Part shown: in pieces, positions 7,918-16,220 of the stretch
Layout: each line of letters begins with the position of its first letter
How positions within the stretch are numbered: the first letter of the stretch is position 1
From: Elusimicrobiota bacterium
GTDB lineage: Bacteria; Elusimicrobiota; UBA8919
DNA length: 60,076 bases
NCBI GenBank assembly: GCA_016928195.1
Contig: JAFGLF010000049.1
Location: 1-60,076, forward strand
Direction of reading: 5' to 3'
Made by a program: the position numbers and the translations under genes
The notes under the pieces: generated by a model
Told to the model about the DNA's origin: nothing
Database searches by the model: none
The model's input: the letters and a program-made list of their open reading frames with translations, nothing else

Positions 7918-10900
7918 ATGAAATTTATTGGAGATTTTCATATACATTCGCACTACTCTGTCGCAACAAGTAAGGACCTTATTCCTGAATATCTGAATTA
8001 CTGGGCAGGAATTAAAGGTATAAAGGTTGTAGGTACAGGAGATTTTACGCATCCCGGCTGGCTGAAGGAGCTGAAGGAGAAACTTGAACCTGCCGAACAG
8101 GGACTTTTTAGATTAAAACCCAGTACCGGCAATGCGGTACTGGGCAAGAATGGTTTGGGTTCTTTCAATAACGAAACGAGATTTTTACTGACTGCAGAGA
8201 TAAGCAGTATATATAAAAAGAACGGGAAGGTACGAAAAGTCCATAACCTTATATTCTCTCCTGATTTTGAGACTGCAGAAAGAATGCAGAACAAACTTTC
8301 CAAAATAGGAAATATAACTTCCGACGGAAGACCTATTTTGGGACTGGATTCAAGGGATTTACTTGAGATAGCGCTTGAGTGTTCAGATAATATTTTCTTT
8401 GTACCGTCACATATATGGACTCCGTGGTTCTCTGCACTGGGGGCCAAATCAGGATTTGATTCCATCGAAGAATGTTATGATGACCTGTCAAAACATATTT
8501 TTGCGGTAGAAACAGGGCTTTCTTCAGACCCGCCGATGAACTGGATGTGCAGTTTTCTGGATAAGTATACACTTATTTCAAATTCGGATGCGCACTCGCC
8601 GGAAAAATTGGGAAGAGAAGCGAACCTTTTTAATACGGAACTTTCCTATAATGCCATTACTAATGCGATAAAAAGCAGTGATTCTAAGGGATTTCTCGGT
8701 ACCGTGGAGTTTTTCCCGCAGGAAGGGAAATACCACTATGACGGTCACAGAAAGTGTGATGTCGTCTGGAATCCTGTAGAAACTCTCAGGAATAATGAGA
8801 TATGCCCTGTATGCGGTAAAAAGGTTATTATAGGTGTAATGAACCGCGTAGTGGAACTGGCAGACAGGGATGATATTACACAGAGGGAAAACCGTCCGTC
8901 CTTTTATTCGCTTATTCCGTTAAAGGAAATTTTATCCGAGATTACAGAACTCGGCCCGAACTCCAAACAGGTTACAAAGATGTATAATACTCTGGTACAA
9001 AGAGCAGGTTCGGAGTTTGCCCTTCTTCTTGATCTGGATATCAAAGAAATAAAAAAAATAGCTGATGATATTTTGTCTGAAGCAATAAGACGTATGAGAG
9101 ACCGCGAGGTCTACATAAAAGAAGGTTTTGACGGTGAATACGGACAGATAAAGGTTTTTAAGGAAAACGAGCTGAAATCTTTCGGCAATAAGGAATTATT
9201 ATTTAATGATTTGGCTCAGGGTAAACCTGTTCAGAAACAAAGAAGAAATTTAATAGATTTTGACCTTGAAGAATACAGACGGCTGAAAAAGAACCAGCAG
9301 GGGAAGAAACCGGATAAAGAAGAAACTAAATCAAATATATTGAAAGGACTGAATGGCCAGCAGAAGAAAGCAGCAGAACACTTTTTGGGGCCGGCACTTA
9401 TAATTGCAGGACCGGGTACCGGGAAGACGCATGTACTTACCTATAGAATAGTAAATCTTGTTAAAAATAGAAGCATAAATCCTGAAAATATTTTAGCCGT
9501 GACCTTTACGAACAAGGCAGCCGATGAAATGAAGGAACGGCTGACATCTATACTTGAGGACAAGACTGTTGTTCCAAAGTTGACTGTCTCCACTTTCCAT
9601 TCTTTCGGGCTGTCTATATTAAAGGAATATAGTGAAAATACCGGTAGGAATAAAAACTTTTCCATTATTGACGAGGATGATAAAGAGCAGATACTTCCTA
9701 AAAATATAGGCTGTGAAAAGAAGCAGGTTAAAAGGATTTCCGATGAAATAACAAATGTTAAACAGAATTTAAAATCTGCAGAGGACATAAAGGATAAAGA
9801 TTTATCGGAAGTTTTCAAAAAATATGAAGTGATTCTGAAAAAACTGAATCTCTTTGACCTTGACGATTTAATATACCGTTCTGTAAAGCTTTTTACTGAT
9901 CATCCGGAGGTACTTTCTGTTTACAGAAAAAAATACCAATGGATTATTATTGATGAATACCAGGATATAAATTTTGCCCAGTATCAGATGATAAGAATGC
10001 TTATGCCTGAGTATAATTCAAACTTATGCGTTATCGGAGACCCGAACCAGGCGATTTACGGTTTCCGCGGTGCTGACATAAAATTTATTAATAAATTTGT
10101 TGATGATTATCCCGGTGCTTTGGTTTACAATCTGAAGAAAAGTTACCGCTGTACAGAATCTATTCTCAGGGCATCAAGCAGGGTTATCACTCGCCTCGAT
10201 TCGGCGGAGCGGGAAGGCAAGCATACTGAAGACAAAATGCTGGAAGGTCTTCAGAAGGGTATTAAAATAAATATTGCCGAAAACGCTACGGATAAAAGCG
10301 AGGCGGAGTTTGTTGCAAGAGCAATAGAAAAAATGCTGGGCGGTTTAAGCTTTTTTTCAATAGACAGCAAGATAACAGAAGGCGAAAAGGATTTGGAGAT
10401 TGATAGTCTTTCTGATTTTGCTGTGCTCTGTAGAATTAAATCCCAGATGCCTTTGATACAAAAAGCTTTTAATGACCACAATATACCTTATCAGACGGTG
10501 GGGAATGTGCCGTTTTTCAGGCAGGAGCCGGTAAGGTTTATTATTGATATACTGAAATTATATAAGAATCCTCAGAATAATTTTTTGAAAGAAAGATTAA
10601 CAGAAGAAAAGATTATTAGTTATTCGGAGATTACAAACCTAAACAGTTTAATGAAAGATAAATCTGTTAGAGATATTATTGCATTAATTATTGATAAATA
10701 TTTTAGTCATGATAAACCAAAAGATGAAACTTTGTTCAAGAAATTGCTTGATTTAGCGGATGATTTTAAGGATAATATGGGAGATTTTTTGAAATTTACA
10801 GCTTTGGGCACAGGGATAGATACATATAAACCAAACATAGAGAATGTAACCATAATGACTCTTCATGCCGCGAAAGGTCTTGAGTTTAGATGTGTTTTTA

Positions 10901-11175
10901 TAGTGGGCTGTGAAGAGGGTCTTTTGCCTTATTCGCTATTTGAAGGGCAGGAGTCGGATTTTGACGAGGAGCGCCGGTTACTTTATGTCGGAATGACCCG
11001 TGCGGAGAAACTATTATTCCTTTCTCATTCAAAAAAAAGATTTATTCTCGGAAGGGAATATCAGTTAAGGAGGAGTCCTTTTATTGACAATATAGAAAAA
11101 GAATTAATGGAGTTATCAAAAAGCGAATACAAGAAGAAAGAAAAAAAGGAGGATAATCAGTTGAGTTTATTCTGA
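7918..11175 (+). CDS. EndoQ-like PHP nuclease fused to UvrD/PcrA helicase
   Basis: This 1085-residue fusion has an N-terminal part (about 1-420) that is an EndoQ/TIGR00375-type PHP domain: GDFHIHSHYS at 5-14, GDFTHPGW at 41-48, VPSHIWTPWF, SNSDAHSPEKLGREAN. Its zinc site includes CPVCGKKVIIGV, followed by NRVVELADR. In known EndoQ enzymes this domain cuts DNA 5' of deaminated bases. The C-terminal part (about 480-1050) is a complete SF1 helicase: GPGTGKT at 498-504, IIIDEYQDIN, GDPNQAIYGFRGAD, TLHAAKGLEF and LLYVGMTRAEKLLF. The last five residues, QLSLF, match the beta-clamp binding consensus. Two in-frame palindromic insertions (8119-8144, 10188-10213) add residues to loops. Confidence 0.9.
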   Translation: MKFIGDFHIHSHYSVATSKDLIPEYLNYWAGIKGIKVVGTGDFTHPGWLKELKEKLEPAEQGLFRLKPSTGNAVLGKNGLGSFNNETRFLLTAEISSIYKKNGKVRKVHNLIFSPDFETAERMQNKLSKIGNITSDGRPILGLDSRDLLEIALECSDNIFFVPSHIWTPWFSALGAKSGFDSIEECYDDLSKHIFAVETGLSSDPPMNWMCSFLDKYTLISNSDAHSPEKLGREANLFNTELSYNAITNAIKSSDSKGFLGTVEFFPQEGKYHYDGHRKCDVVWNPVETLRNNEICPVCGKKVIIGVMNRVVELADRDDITQRENRPSFYSLIPLKEILSEITELGPNSKQVTKMYNTLVQRAGSEFALLLDLDIKEIKKIADDILSEAIRRMRDREVYIKEGFDGEYGQIKVFKENELKSFGNKELLFNDLAQGKPVQKQRRNLIDFDLEEYRRLKKNQQGKKPDKEETKSNILKGLNGQQKKAAEHFLGPALIIAGPGTGKTHVLTYRIVNLVKNRSINPENILAVTFTNKAADEMKERLTSILEDKTVVPKLTVSTFHSFGLSILKEYSENTGRNKNFSIIDEDDKEQILPKNIGCEKKQVKRISDEITNVKQNLKSAEDIKDKDLSEVFKKYEVILKKLNLFDLDDLIYRSVKLFTDHPEVLSVYRKKYQWIIIDEYQDINFAQYQMIRMLMPEYNSNLCVIGDPNQAIYGFRGADIKFINKFVDDYPGALVYNLKKSYRCTESILRASSRVITRLDSAEREGKHTEDKMLEGLQKGIKINIAENATDKSEAEFVARAIEKMLGGLSFFSIDSKITEGEKDLEIDSLSDFAVLCRIKSQMPLIQKAFNDHNIPYQTVGNVPFFRQEPVRFIIDILKLYKNPQNNFLKERLTEEKIISYSEITNLNSLMKDKSVRDIIALIIDKYFSHDKPKDETLFKKLLDLADDFKDNMGDFLKFTALGTGIDTYKPNIENVTIMTLHAAKGLEFRCVFIVGCEEGLLPYSLFEGQESDFDEERRLLYVGMTRAEKLLFLSHSKKRFILGREYQLRRSPFIDNIEKELMELSKSEYKKKEKKEDNQLSLF
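8119..8144. repeat. In-frame palindrome in the EndoQ domain
   Basis: CCCAGTACCG (8119-8128) and CGGTACTGGG (8135-8144) form a perfect 10-bp stem with a 6-base loop inside the PHP domain coding region, encoding PSTGNAVLG. No stop or frame change results. Confidence 0.75.
10188..10213. repeat. In-frame palindromic element A inside the helicase
   Basis: This 26-base GC-rich element contains CTCGATTCGGCGGAGCGGG. It matches the reverse complement of 15995-16022 at 24 of 26 positions and resembles 47133-47157 in hypF. It encodes TRLDSAERE between helicase motif IV and the next helix, in a position normally occupied by a short loop. Confidence 0.8.
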
Positions 11176-11188
11176 AAAAGGTGAAAAA

Positions 11189-11722
11189 ATGAAAAAGGAA
11201 ATAATGGCGGTTGGGCTTGCAGACCTGACAAAATATGCAAGGATTGTAGATGCGGTTGGTTCGGAAAAAGCCGTTGATTTTTTATTGAATGCATTTAAGA
11301 TTGCCGGTGATTCAATAATTAAGTACGGATGCCGGATCCGTAAGTATATAGGCGATTCCATACTCTTTACATCCGAAGACCCGTTTAAGGCAGTATCTGC
11401 TGCGGATGAAATTGTGAAAAGCCGCCTTCCGGAAATTAATTCTCTGAGCTCGGAATTCAGCGCTGCCGTTGCTACAGGAGAAACGATTCTTGCGAAAATA
11501 GGACATCCTTCCTATCTTACCGATGATGTAATGGGCAATAGTGTCAATACGGCATTTAGGATGGCCGGTTTTAATTCAGGTATAAATGTATTGATGGACG
11601 AGAACACATACAATATGGTTAAAGATAAAATAACCGCTTCCGAAGAAATCAAGACCAAATTTAAGGGCATGGAAAAAGAAATAAAAGTATATAGATTGAT
11701 AGGAGTTAAAAGAGCAGGGTGA
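11189..11722 (+). CDS. Class III nucleotidyl cyclase domain protein
   Basis: This 177-residue protein is a single class III adenylate/guanylate cyclase catalytic domain without sensor or membrane parts. Metal-binding Asp12 (ADLTKY) and Asp56 (IGDSILF) are present. So are Lys52, the adenine-recognising position, and the transition-state residues Asn120 and Arg124 (GNSVNTAFRM). All key residues are retained, so production of cAMP is likely, from a homodimer with shared active sites. The next gene, encoding the CotH protein, overlaps its stop codon (GTGA), so the two are translationally coupled. That suggests, but does not prove, a signalling link to the CotH/VTC cluster. Confidence 0.85.
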   Translation: MKKEIMAVGLADLTKYARIVDAVGSEKAVDFLLNAFKIAGDSIIKYGCRIRKYIGDSILFTSEDPFKAVSAADEIVKSRLPEINSLSSEFSAAVATGETILAKIGHPSYLTDDVMGNSVNTAFRMAGFNSGINVLMDENTYNMVKDKITASEEIKTKFKGMEKEIKVYRLIGVKRAG

Positions 11723-13848
11723 TAAAAAATTTTTTAGTTTTAACATTATTGTCTGTATTTATAATATCTTCATATGCATACGGAAGAGAGATTGCAATCC
11801 GTAGGGCGGTTGCATCTTCTACCGAGAAGAATAACCGTGAAGTGGGGCCTGATAAGGCTTTTGACGGCGACATGACGACAAGATGGGCTTCTAACTGGGC
11901 GGATTCCCAGTGGATATATTTTGACTTAGGGGAAAGGAAGTCGGTTGCTTTGATAAAAATATATTGGGAGGAAGCTTATACAAAAAAGTATAAAGTCCAG
12001 GTTTCCGACAATGCATCGGACTGGAGGACTATTTTTGAGGAACAGGACGGGGACGGCGGCGAGGATTCTGTTAATACGGATCTGCAGCAGACACGGTATA
12101 TAAGGATTTACTGTATTAAACGCGGCACCGAATGGGGTAATTCTATGTATGAATTCAAAGTATTTGCGGCAGACTCGCAACCGCCCTCCGCGCCTTCAGG
12201 TGTTGAGGCTACTGCCGGGGATTATGAAGTAGTTCTCGAATGGTCAGATAATTATGAAGATGACCTGCAAGGGTATAATGTTTATAGAAAAACCGGAGAA
12301 GGCCAGTATAAAAAAATAAATTTTTCTGTTGTTAAAGATTCGCAATATAACGATAAAACAGTTGATAACGGGAAGTTATATCATTACTATATAAAAGCCG
12401 TTGATTATATCGGCAATGAAAGTCCTTCGTCTGTTGAAGTAAAAGCAAAGACCAGTTTTACGGACAAAGGGGAAAAAACCATGAGCAGTGACGAGCAGTA
12501 TGAAGCTTTATTTAGTCTCGGCAATTTACATGAACTGGAAGTTATATTCTCTCAGAATGAATGGAGCAGTCTTTTAAGGGATATTGGAAAAAATCTTCGC
12601 ACTGATAAATATCGCAAAGCCAGGTTCATTTGCAGGGGCCCTATGGGTAAGGTTGTTATTGAAGATGTAGGGTTTAGGATAAGAGGAGGAACATCGAGAA
12701 GAACTCCGCAAGAAGGTAACGGAAAATTTCAGAAGGCCCATTTCAAAATAAAATTTGACTGCACATTTGATATGAAAAAAGGTTCCGAAGAATATAAAAA
12801 AAGGGGAAAAAGAGAATTTGCTAATATGAGAGCATTGAATTTAAAATGGGTAAGGGAGAATGAAATTTACCAGCCTAACGGAGAAATTGTAATTTCCGAT
12901 AAAACACAGATAAGAGAGTTGTATTCGTATGTGCTTTTGAACAGGGCAGGGGTTATTACATCAAAAGCAGGTTCCGCTGCTTTAAAGATAACAGTCAATG
13001 GTGTCACTCACGATTTCGGTATTTATACCATCATAGAACCGATTGATAAAAGATTTTTGGCGAAGCGGTTCGGGAAAGATCAGAATAAAGGAAATTTATA
13101 TAAATGTTTGTGGTGGAAATGGAACGCGCCTTTGGAACCGATAAGGGATTCCGGTCTTGTCGGTATAAAGGATGCAGAAAGACAGTATTTGCCGGTATAT
13201 GATTTGAAAACAAATAAGAAAAGTCCGAATCATTCCGTTCTTCATGATTTTATTAAAAATCTAAATTCACTTTCCGGTACAGCTTTTGTAAATTATATGG
13301 ACACTCACTTTGAGGTGGACAGGTTTTTAAGATATTTGGCAATAAATTTCCTGGTCGGGAATCCCGATGATTACAGAGGGCTTGCGCAGAATTACTATCT
13401 TTATTTTAATAATAAAGGTAAAATAGAATTTATTCCTTTTGATTATGACCATTGTTTTGGTGCGGAGTGGAATCAGAAAATGGAGACTTTGGGAATATAT
13501 GAAAAAATGAGTTATCCCAGAGAATGGGACAATTTCGGCTCCAGGAAGCGCCCTCTTGTTGACAAAATGTTTCAAATACAGAAATACAGAAATAAATATG
13601 AAGAATACCTGAAAAAGTTTATTGATCCTGAAACGGGAATATTTACTTATAAAGATTTTAAAAAGACATTTGATATGCTGTATCCTGTCTATAAACCTCA
13701 TCTCGGGAACGAAATGCACCAGGCGGAATGGATGGAAAATGACGAGACCACAAGAACCGTTGACACAAGAACCGGAGGGGTAAGGAGTGTGAAGTATTAT
13801 TATGAGTTAAAAATAAACGGAGTGAAAAAAGACCTGCACATATATTAA
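11719..13848 (+). CDS. Secreted CotH-kinase protein with F5/8C and fibronectin III domains
   Basis: This 709-residue protein has a signal peptide (1-22), a discoidin/F5-8 type C domain (about 25-155: DKAFDGDMTTRWAS, WIYFDLGE) and a fibronectin III domain (about 160-250: GYNVYRKTGEGQYKKI, YYIKAVDYIGNESP). A CotH kinase domain follows (about 265-700). The CotH signature appears as NYYLYFNNKGKIEFIPFDYD, with Asp575 and Asp577 in the metal-binding FDYDHCFG. CotH phosphorylates spore-coat proteins in Bacillus; many non-sporing bacteria have secreted relatives. The F5/8C and FnIII parts suggest it binds a surface glycan or polymer. GTG start, coupled to the cyclase gene. It is followed by DUF4956 and VTC genes, a recurring trio. 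Confidence 0.88.
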   Translation: MIKNFLVLTLLSVFIISSYAYGREIAIRRAVASSTEKNNREVGPDKAFDGDMTTRWASNWADSQWIYFDLGERKSVALIKIYWEEAYTKKYKVQVSDNASDWRTIFEEQDGDGGEDSVNTDLQQTRYIRIYCIKRGTEWGNSMYEFKVFAADSQPPSAPSGVEATAGDYEVVLEWSDNYEDDLQGYNVYRKTGEGQYKKINFSVVKDSQYNDKTVDNGKLYHYYIKAVDYIGNESPSSVEVKAKTSFTDKGEKTMSSDEQYEALFSLGNLHELEVIFSQNEWSSLLRDIGKNLRTDKYRKARFICRGPMGKVVIEDVGFRIRGGTSRRTPQEGNGKFQKAHFKIKFDCTFDMKKGSEEYKKRGKREFANMRALNLKWVRENEIYQPNGEIVISDKTQIRELYSYVLLNRAGVITSKAGSAALKITVNGVTHDFGIYTIIEPIDKRFLAKRFGKDQNKGNLYKCLWWKWNAPLEPIRDSGLVGIKDAERQYLPVYDLKTNKKSPNHSVLHDFIKNLNSLSGTAFVNYMDTHFEVDRFLRYLAINFLVGNPDDYRGLAQNYYLYFNNKGKIEFIPFDYDHCFGAEWNQKMETLGIYEKMSYPREWDNFGSRKRPLVDKMFQIQKYRNKYEEYLKKFIDPETGIFTYKDFKKTFDMLYPVYKPHLGNEMHQAEWMENDETTRTVDTRTGGVRSVKYYYELKINGVKKDLHIY

Positions 13849-13873
13849 AAATTTCTAAAAGGAGCCGTTTATT

Positions 13874-14548
13874 ATGATTTCAATGATTAAAGATCTTTTT
13901 AAAAGCAATTATACCGCTGCTGCGGTAAGTACTAACCTGTTGCTATCTGTAATTTTGGGATTTATTGTTGTATTTGTCTATAAACTGAATAACAGAAGAA
14001 ATTCAAATGTGGCGTCATTCAATGTTGTTCTCCTGCTTGTATCCGTAATTGTATGCGCTATTATAATGGAACTGGGGACCAATATTGCATTGAGCCTTGG
14101 GCTGATAGGGTCTTTGTCCATAATACGTTTCAGAACAGCTATTAAAAACCCGATGGATGTTACATATATATTCTGGGCAATCTGTGTAGGATTAGGATGC
14201 GGGTCAAATAGTTATAAAATAGCGATTATATCAACAGTGTTTATTGCCGTTATTTTAATTTTTATGGTAAAGTTTAATCTATTTAACCTTATCAGCGATG
14301 AGTATTTAATAATTATATCCTATTCTGCTGATCAGCTGAAATTTAACGAACTGAAAAATCTTTTATTAAAAAATAAATGCCATATGCGTTCTGTCGAATC
14401 GAATATCGAGGAAAATATTTATGAGTGCATTTTTGGTCTTAAAGCTTACAGAAAACAGAATCTTGAAAAAATAACTGCAGAACTTGACAGATTAAAAGGT
14501 ATTAAAAACTATAAAATTTTTAGTTCAGAAAATGAAGTGGTTGTATAA
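13874..14548 (+). CDS. DUF4956 membrane protein
   Basis: This 224-residue protein has four hydrophobic segments in its first 145 residues and the DUF4956 signature RFRTAIKNPMDVTYIFWAIC, ending GLGCG. The C-terminal about 80 residues form a soluble alpha/beta domain. Function is unknown, but the family is repeatedly found beside VTC polyphosphate-polymerase and CotH genes, as here. It lies 25 bases after the CotH gene and 5 bases before the VTC gene, so it is probably the membrane partner of the VTC enzyme. A strong ribosome site (AAAGGAG) is present. Confidence 0.88.
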   Translation: MISMIKDLFKSNYTAAAVSTNLLLSVILGFIVVFVYKLNNRRNSNVASFNVVLLLVSVIVCAIIMELGTNIALSLGLIGSLSIIRFRTAIKNPMDVTYIFWAICVGLGCGSNSYKIAIISTVFIAVILIFMVKFNLFNLISDEYLIIISYSADQLKFNELKNLLLKNKCHMRSVESNIEENIYECIFGLKAYRKQNLEKITAELDRLKGIKNYKIFSSENEVVV

Positions 14549-14553
14549 CTAAA

Positions 14554-15222
14554 ATGAGATTTGAATATAAATATTTTCTTCCTTATCGGAGTTATCTGCC
14601 GGTTAGAAACGATATATTGAAATTTTGCTGTTATGATAATCTCTGCATCGGCCAGCCAGGATGTTTTTATTATGTCAAATCTTTGTATTATGACACATAT
14701 GATTATGATTCTCTGTTTGATAAAGACATCGGTATTCTTGAAAGAACCAAGTACAGATTAAGGGTATATTATGAAGATAAGTTTGATAATATTAAGGTCG
14801 AGATGAAGCATCATATAGATGATATGTATAAAAAAGAGGTAAACAGTATTGCACTTAAAGAAAAGGGTGCAAATTTAAGTAAGGATTTTTTTGAGAAATA
14901 TGCTTCGAAATTCTTTTTTAATATTAATAATCTGAATTTGTCGCCGTCAATCCTAATCAGTTACAAACGCACGGCATTTCAGGATAAAAAGAAAGACGGA
15001 ATCAGAATTACAATAGATAAAGATATACGGTATGGATGTAATGAATTATCTTTATACGGTAAAACCGACCGAAAGCTTTTTTATACAGGGTATATCCTGG
15101 AGGTAAAGTTTAAAAGAGTATTGCCGTTCTGGGCCAAACAAATACTCAGTAAATATGATTTATTAAGAACTGCTATAAGCAAATACTGTATCTGTATAGA
15201 AGACAATAAAAAAATACAGTAA
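14554..15222 (+). CDS. VTC-domain (polyphosphate polymerase-like) protein
   Basis: This 222-residue protein is a single VTC tunnel domain. The basic and acidic residues that line the tunnel in yeast Vtc4 are in order: RFEYKYFL at the start, RTKYRLRVYYED, KVEMKH, SYKRTAFQ, RITIDKDIRYG and LEVKFKRVLPFW. Vtc4 makes polyphosphate from ATP and passes it across a membrane. Here the membrane part is missing and is probably supplied by the DUF4956 protein encoded just upstream. Polyphosphate synthesis is inferred from the family. Spacing (5 bases) argues for coupled expression. Confidence 0.88.
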   Translation: MRFEYKYFLPYRSYLPVRNDILKFCCYDNLCIGQPGCFYYVKSLYYDTYDYDSLFDKDIGILERTKYRLRVYYEDKFDNIKVEMKHHIDDMYKKEVNSIALKEKGANLSKDFFEKYASKFFFNINNLNLSPSILISYKRTAFQDKKKDGIRITIDKDIRYGCNELSLYGKTDRKLFYTGYILEVKFKRVLPFWAKQILSKYDLLRTAISKYCICIEDNKKIQ

Positions 15223-15239
15223 AGGAGGATATCCGTATC

Positions 15240-15740
15240 ATGCTGAAAAGGATTTTTAGTTTTACTGTTCTTTTGTTTGTAATTTTCTGTTTCGGCTGTG
15301 CACATAATAAAAATATAAAATCTTCCGGAAGTGTTTTGAAAGATTCGGAATATGTTGTAGTAAAACCTGTTCTGGAAAAAGGAGATGAATCTTCAGGGGA
15401 AAATGTAAAATGTTCGGACGGAAAAACTGTTTGCGTCGCAAAGGATGTTCTTCTTGATATGAGTCATTTTGAAACAGACGGCGTTTATACACAGCCGGCA
15501 TATAACAGGATAGACAGGTGCACTATTATTATTCCGTTGACCGGTGAGGGTGCTAAAATTTTTGAAGATTGGACTTCAAAAAATATTTCCAAGAAAATCG
15601 GTATTTTCGTCGGAGGCAAACTTGAAGCAACTCCGGAGATAAAAGAAGTCTATTCCGGTCCGTTGGTAATTGAAGGTGAGTTCCCTAGACTTGTGGCTGA
15701 TGAAATTCAAAAAACCATAATTGCCAAAGGAAAACCATAA
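15240..15740 (+). CDS. Lipoprotein with a SecD P1-head-like domain
   Basis: This 166-residue protein has a lipoprotein signal with the lipidated Cys at residue 20 (CFGC). The C-terminal half (about 90-160) reads like the P1 head subdomain of SecD. IIPLTGEGAKIFEDWTSKNI leads on to a KKIGIFVGGKLEATPEI block and then GPLVIEGEF. SecD normally carries this domain in its first periplasmic loop and helps release secreted proteins. A free, lipid-anchored copy is unusual. It sits at the end of the CotH/DUF4956/VTC run, so it may assist export or handling of a secreted product there (inference). Strong AAAGGAGG ribosome site. Confidence 0.75.
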   Translation: MLKRIFSFTVLLFVIFCFGCAHNKNIKSSGSVLKDSEYVVVKPVLEKGDESSGENVKCSDGKTVCVAKDVLLDMSHFETDGVYTQPAYNRIDRCTIIIPLTGEGAKIFEDWTSKNISKKIGIFVGGKLEATPEIKEVYSGPLVIEGEFPRLVADEIQKTIIAKGKP

Positions 15741-15757
15741 TTTGAAAGGAGGGGCGG

Positions 15758-16204
15758 ATGAATTGCCCAAAGTGTAAAAAAGTTTTAAGTGACGGTATTT
15801 TGGGAGATGTTGTTTATCAGAAATGCAATGGTTGCGGCGGGTTCTGGTTCGACAAAGGCGATTTAAAACAGATTAAAAAGGAAAAGGACTGGTTCAAAAT
15901 AGATACCGTTGTTGAAAAAGCCAAGCCGAAGATTACAAGGGGAAAACTAAAGTGTCCCCGTTGTGTTGAAACACTGCACACTATAGAGTATTCGCACCCG
16001 CTTCGCCGAATCGAGGCGGGTGAAACCGATATTAAGGTAAATGTATGTTCTAAATGTGAAGGATTGTGGCTGGATTCAGGCGAACTTCAGGCTATTCATA
16101 AAGCAAATGAGACGTGGATTGAAAAACTGAGAGAGAAAATTGAGGATGATTTAATTGCAGTAGAACTTTTTTTAATAAAGGTAGGACGTGTGCTGCCCGG
16201 ATAA
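15758..16204 (+). CDS. Tandem zinc-ribbon (zf-TFIIB-type) protein
   Basis: This 148-residue protein has two zf-TFIIB-like zinc ribbons. The first is CPKCKKVL with CNGCGGFWFDKGDL (residues 3-40). The second is CPRCVETL with CSKCEGLWLDSGEL (about 67-113). Such proteins are common in bacteria and of unknown role. The second ribbon is stretched by an in-frame palindromic insertion (15995-16022) that encodes HPLRRIEAG between the two Cys pairs. AAGGAGG ribosome site; 17 bases after the SecD-head lipoprotein gene. Confidence 0.82.
   Translation: MNCPKCKKVLSDGILGDVVYQKCNGCGGFWFDKGDLKQIKKEKDWFKIDTVVEKAKPKITRGKLKCPRCVETLHTIEYSHPLRRIEAGETDIKVNVCSKCEGLWLDSGELQAIHKANETWIEKLREKIEDDLIAVELFLIKVGRVLPG
15995..16022. 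repeat. In-frame palindromic element A inside the zinc-ribbon gene
   Basis: This 28-base element begins and ends CACCCGC and GCGGGTG and contains TTCGCCGAATCGAGG. Reverse-complemented it matches 10188-10213 in the helicase gene at 24 of 26 positions. It lies in a loop between zinc ligands and keeps the frame. Confidence 0.82.
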
Positions 16205-16220
16205 AAATTAAGGAGGGGTT

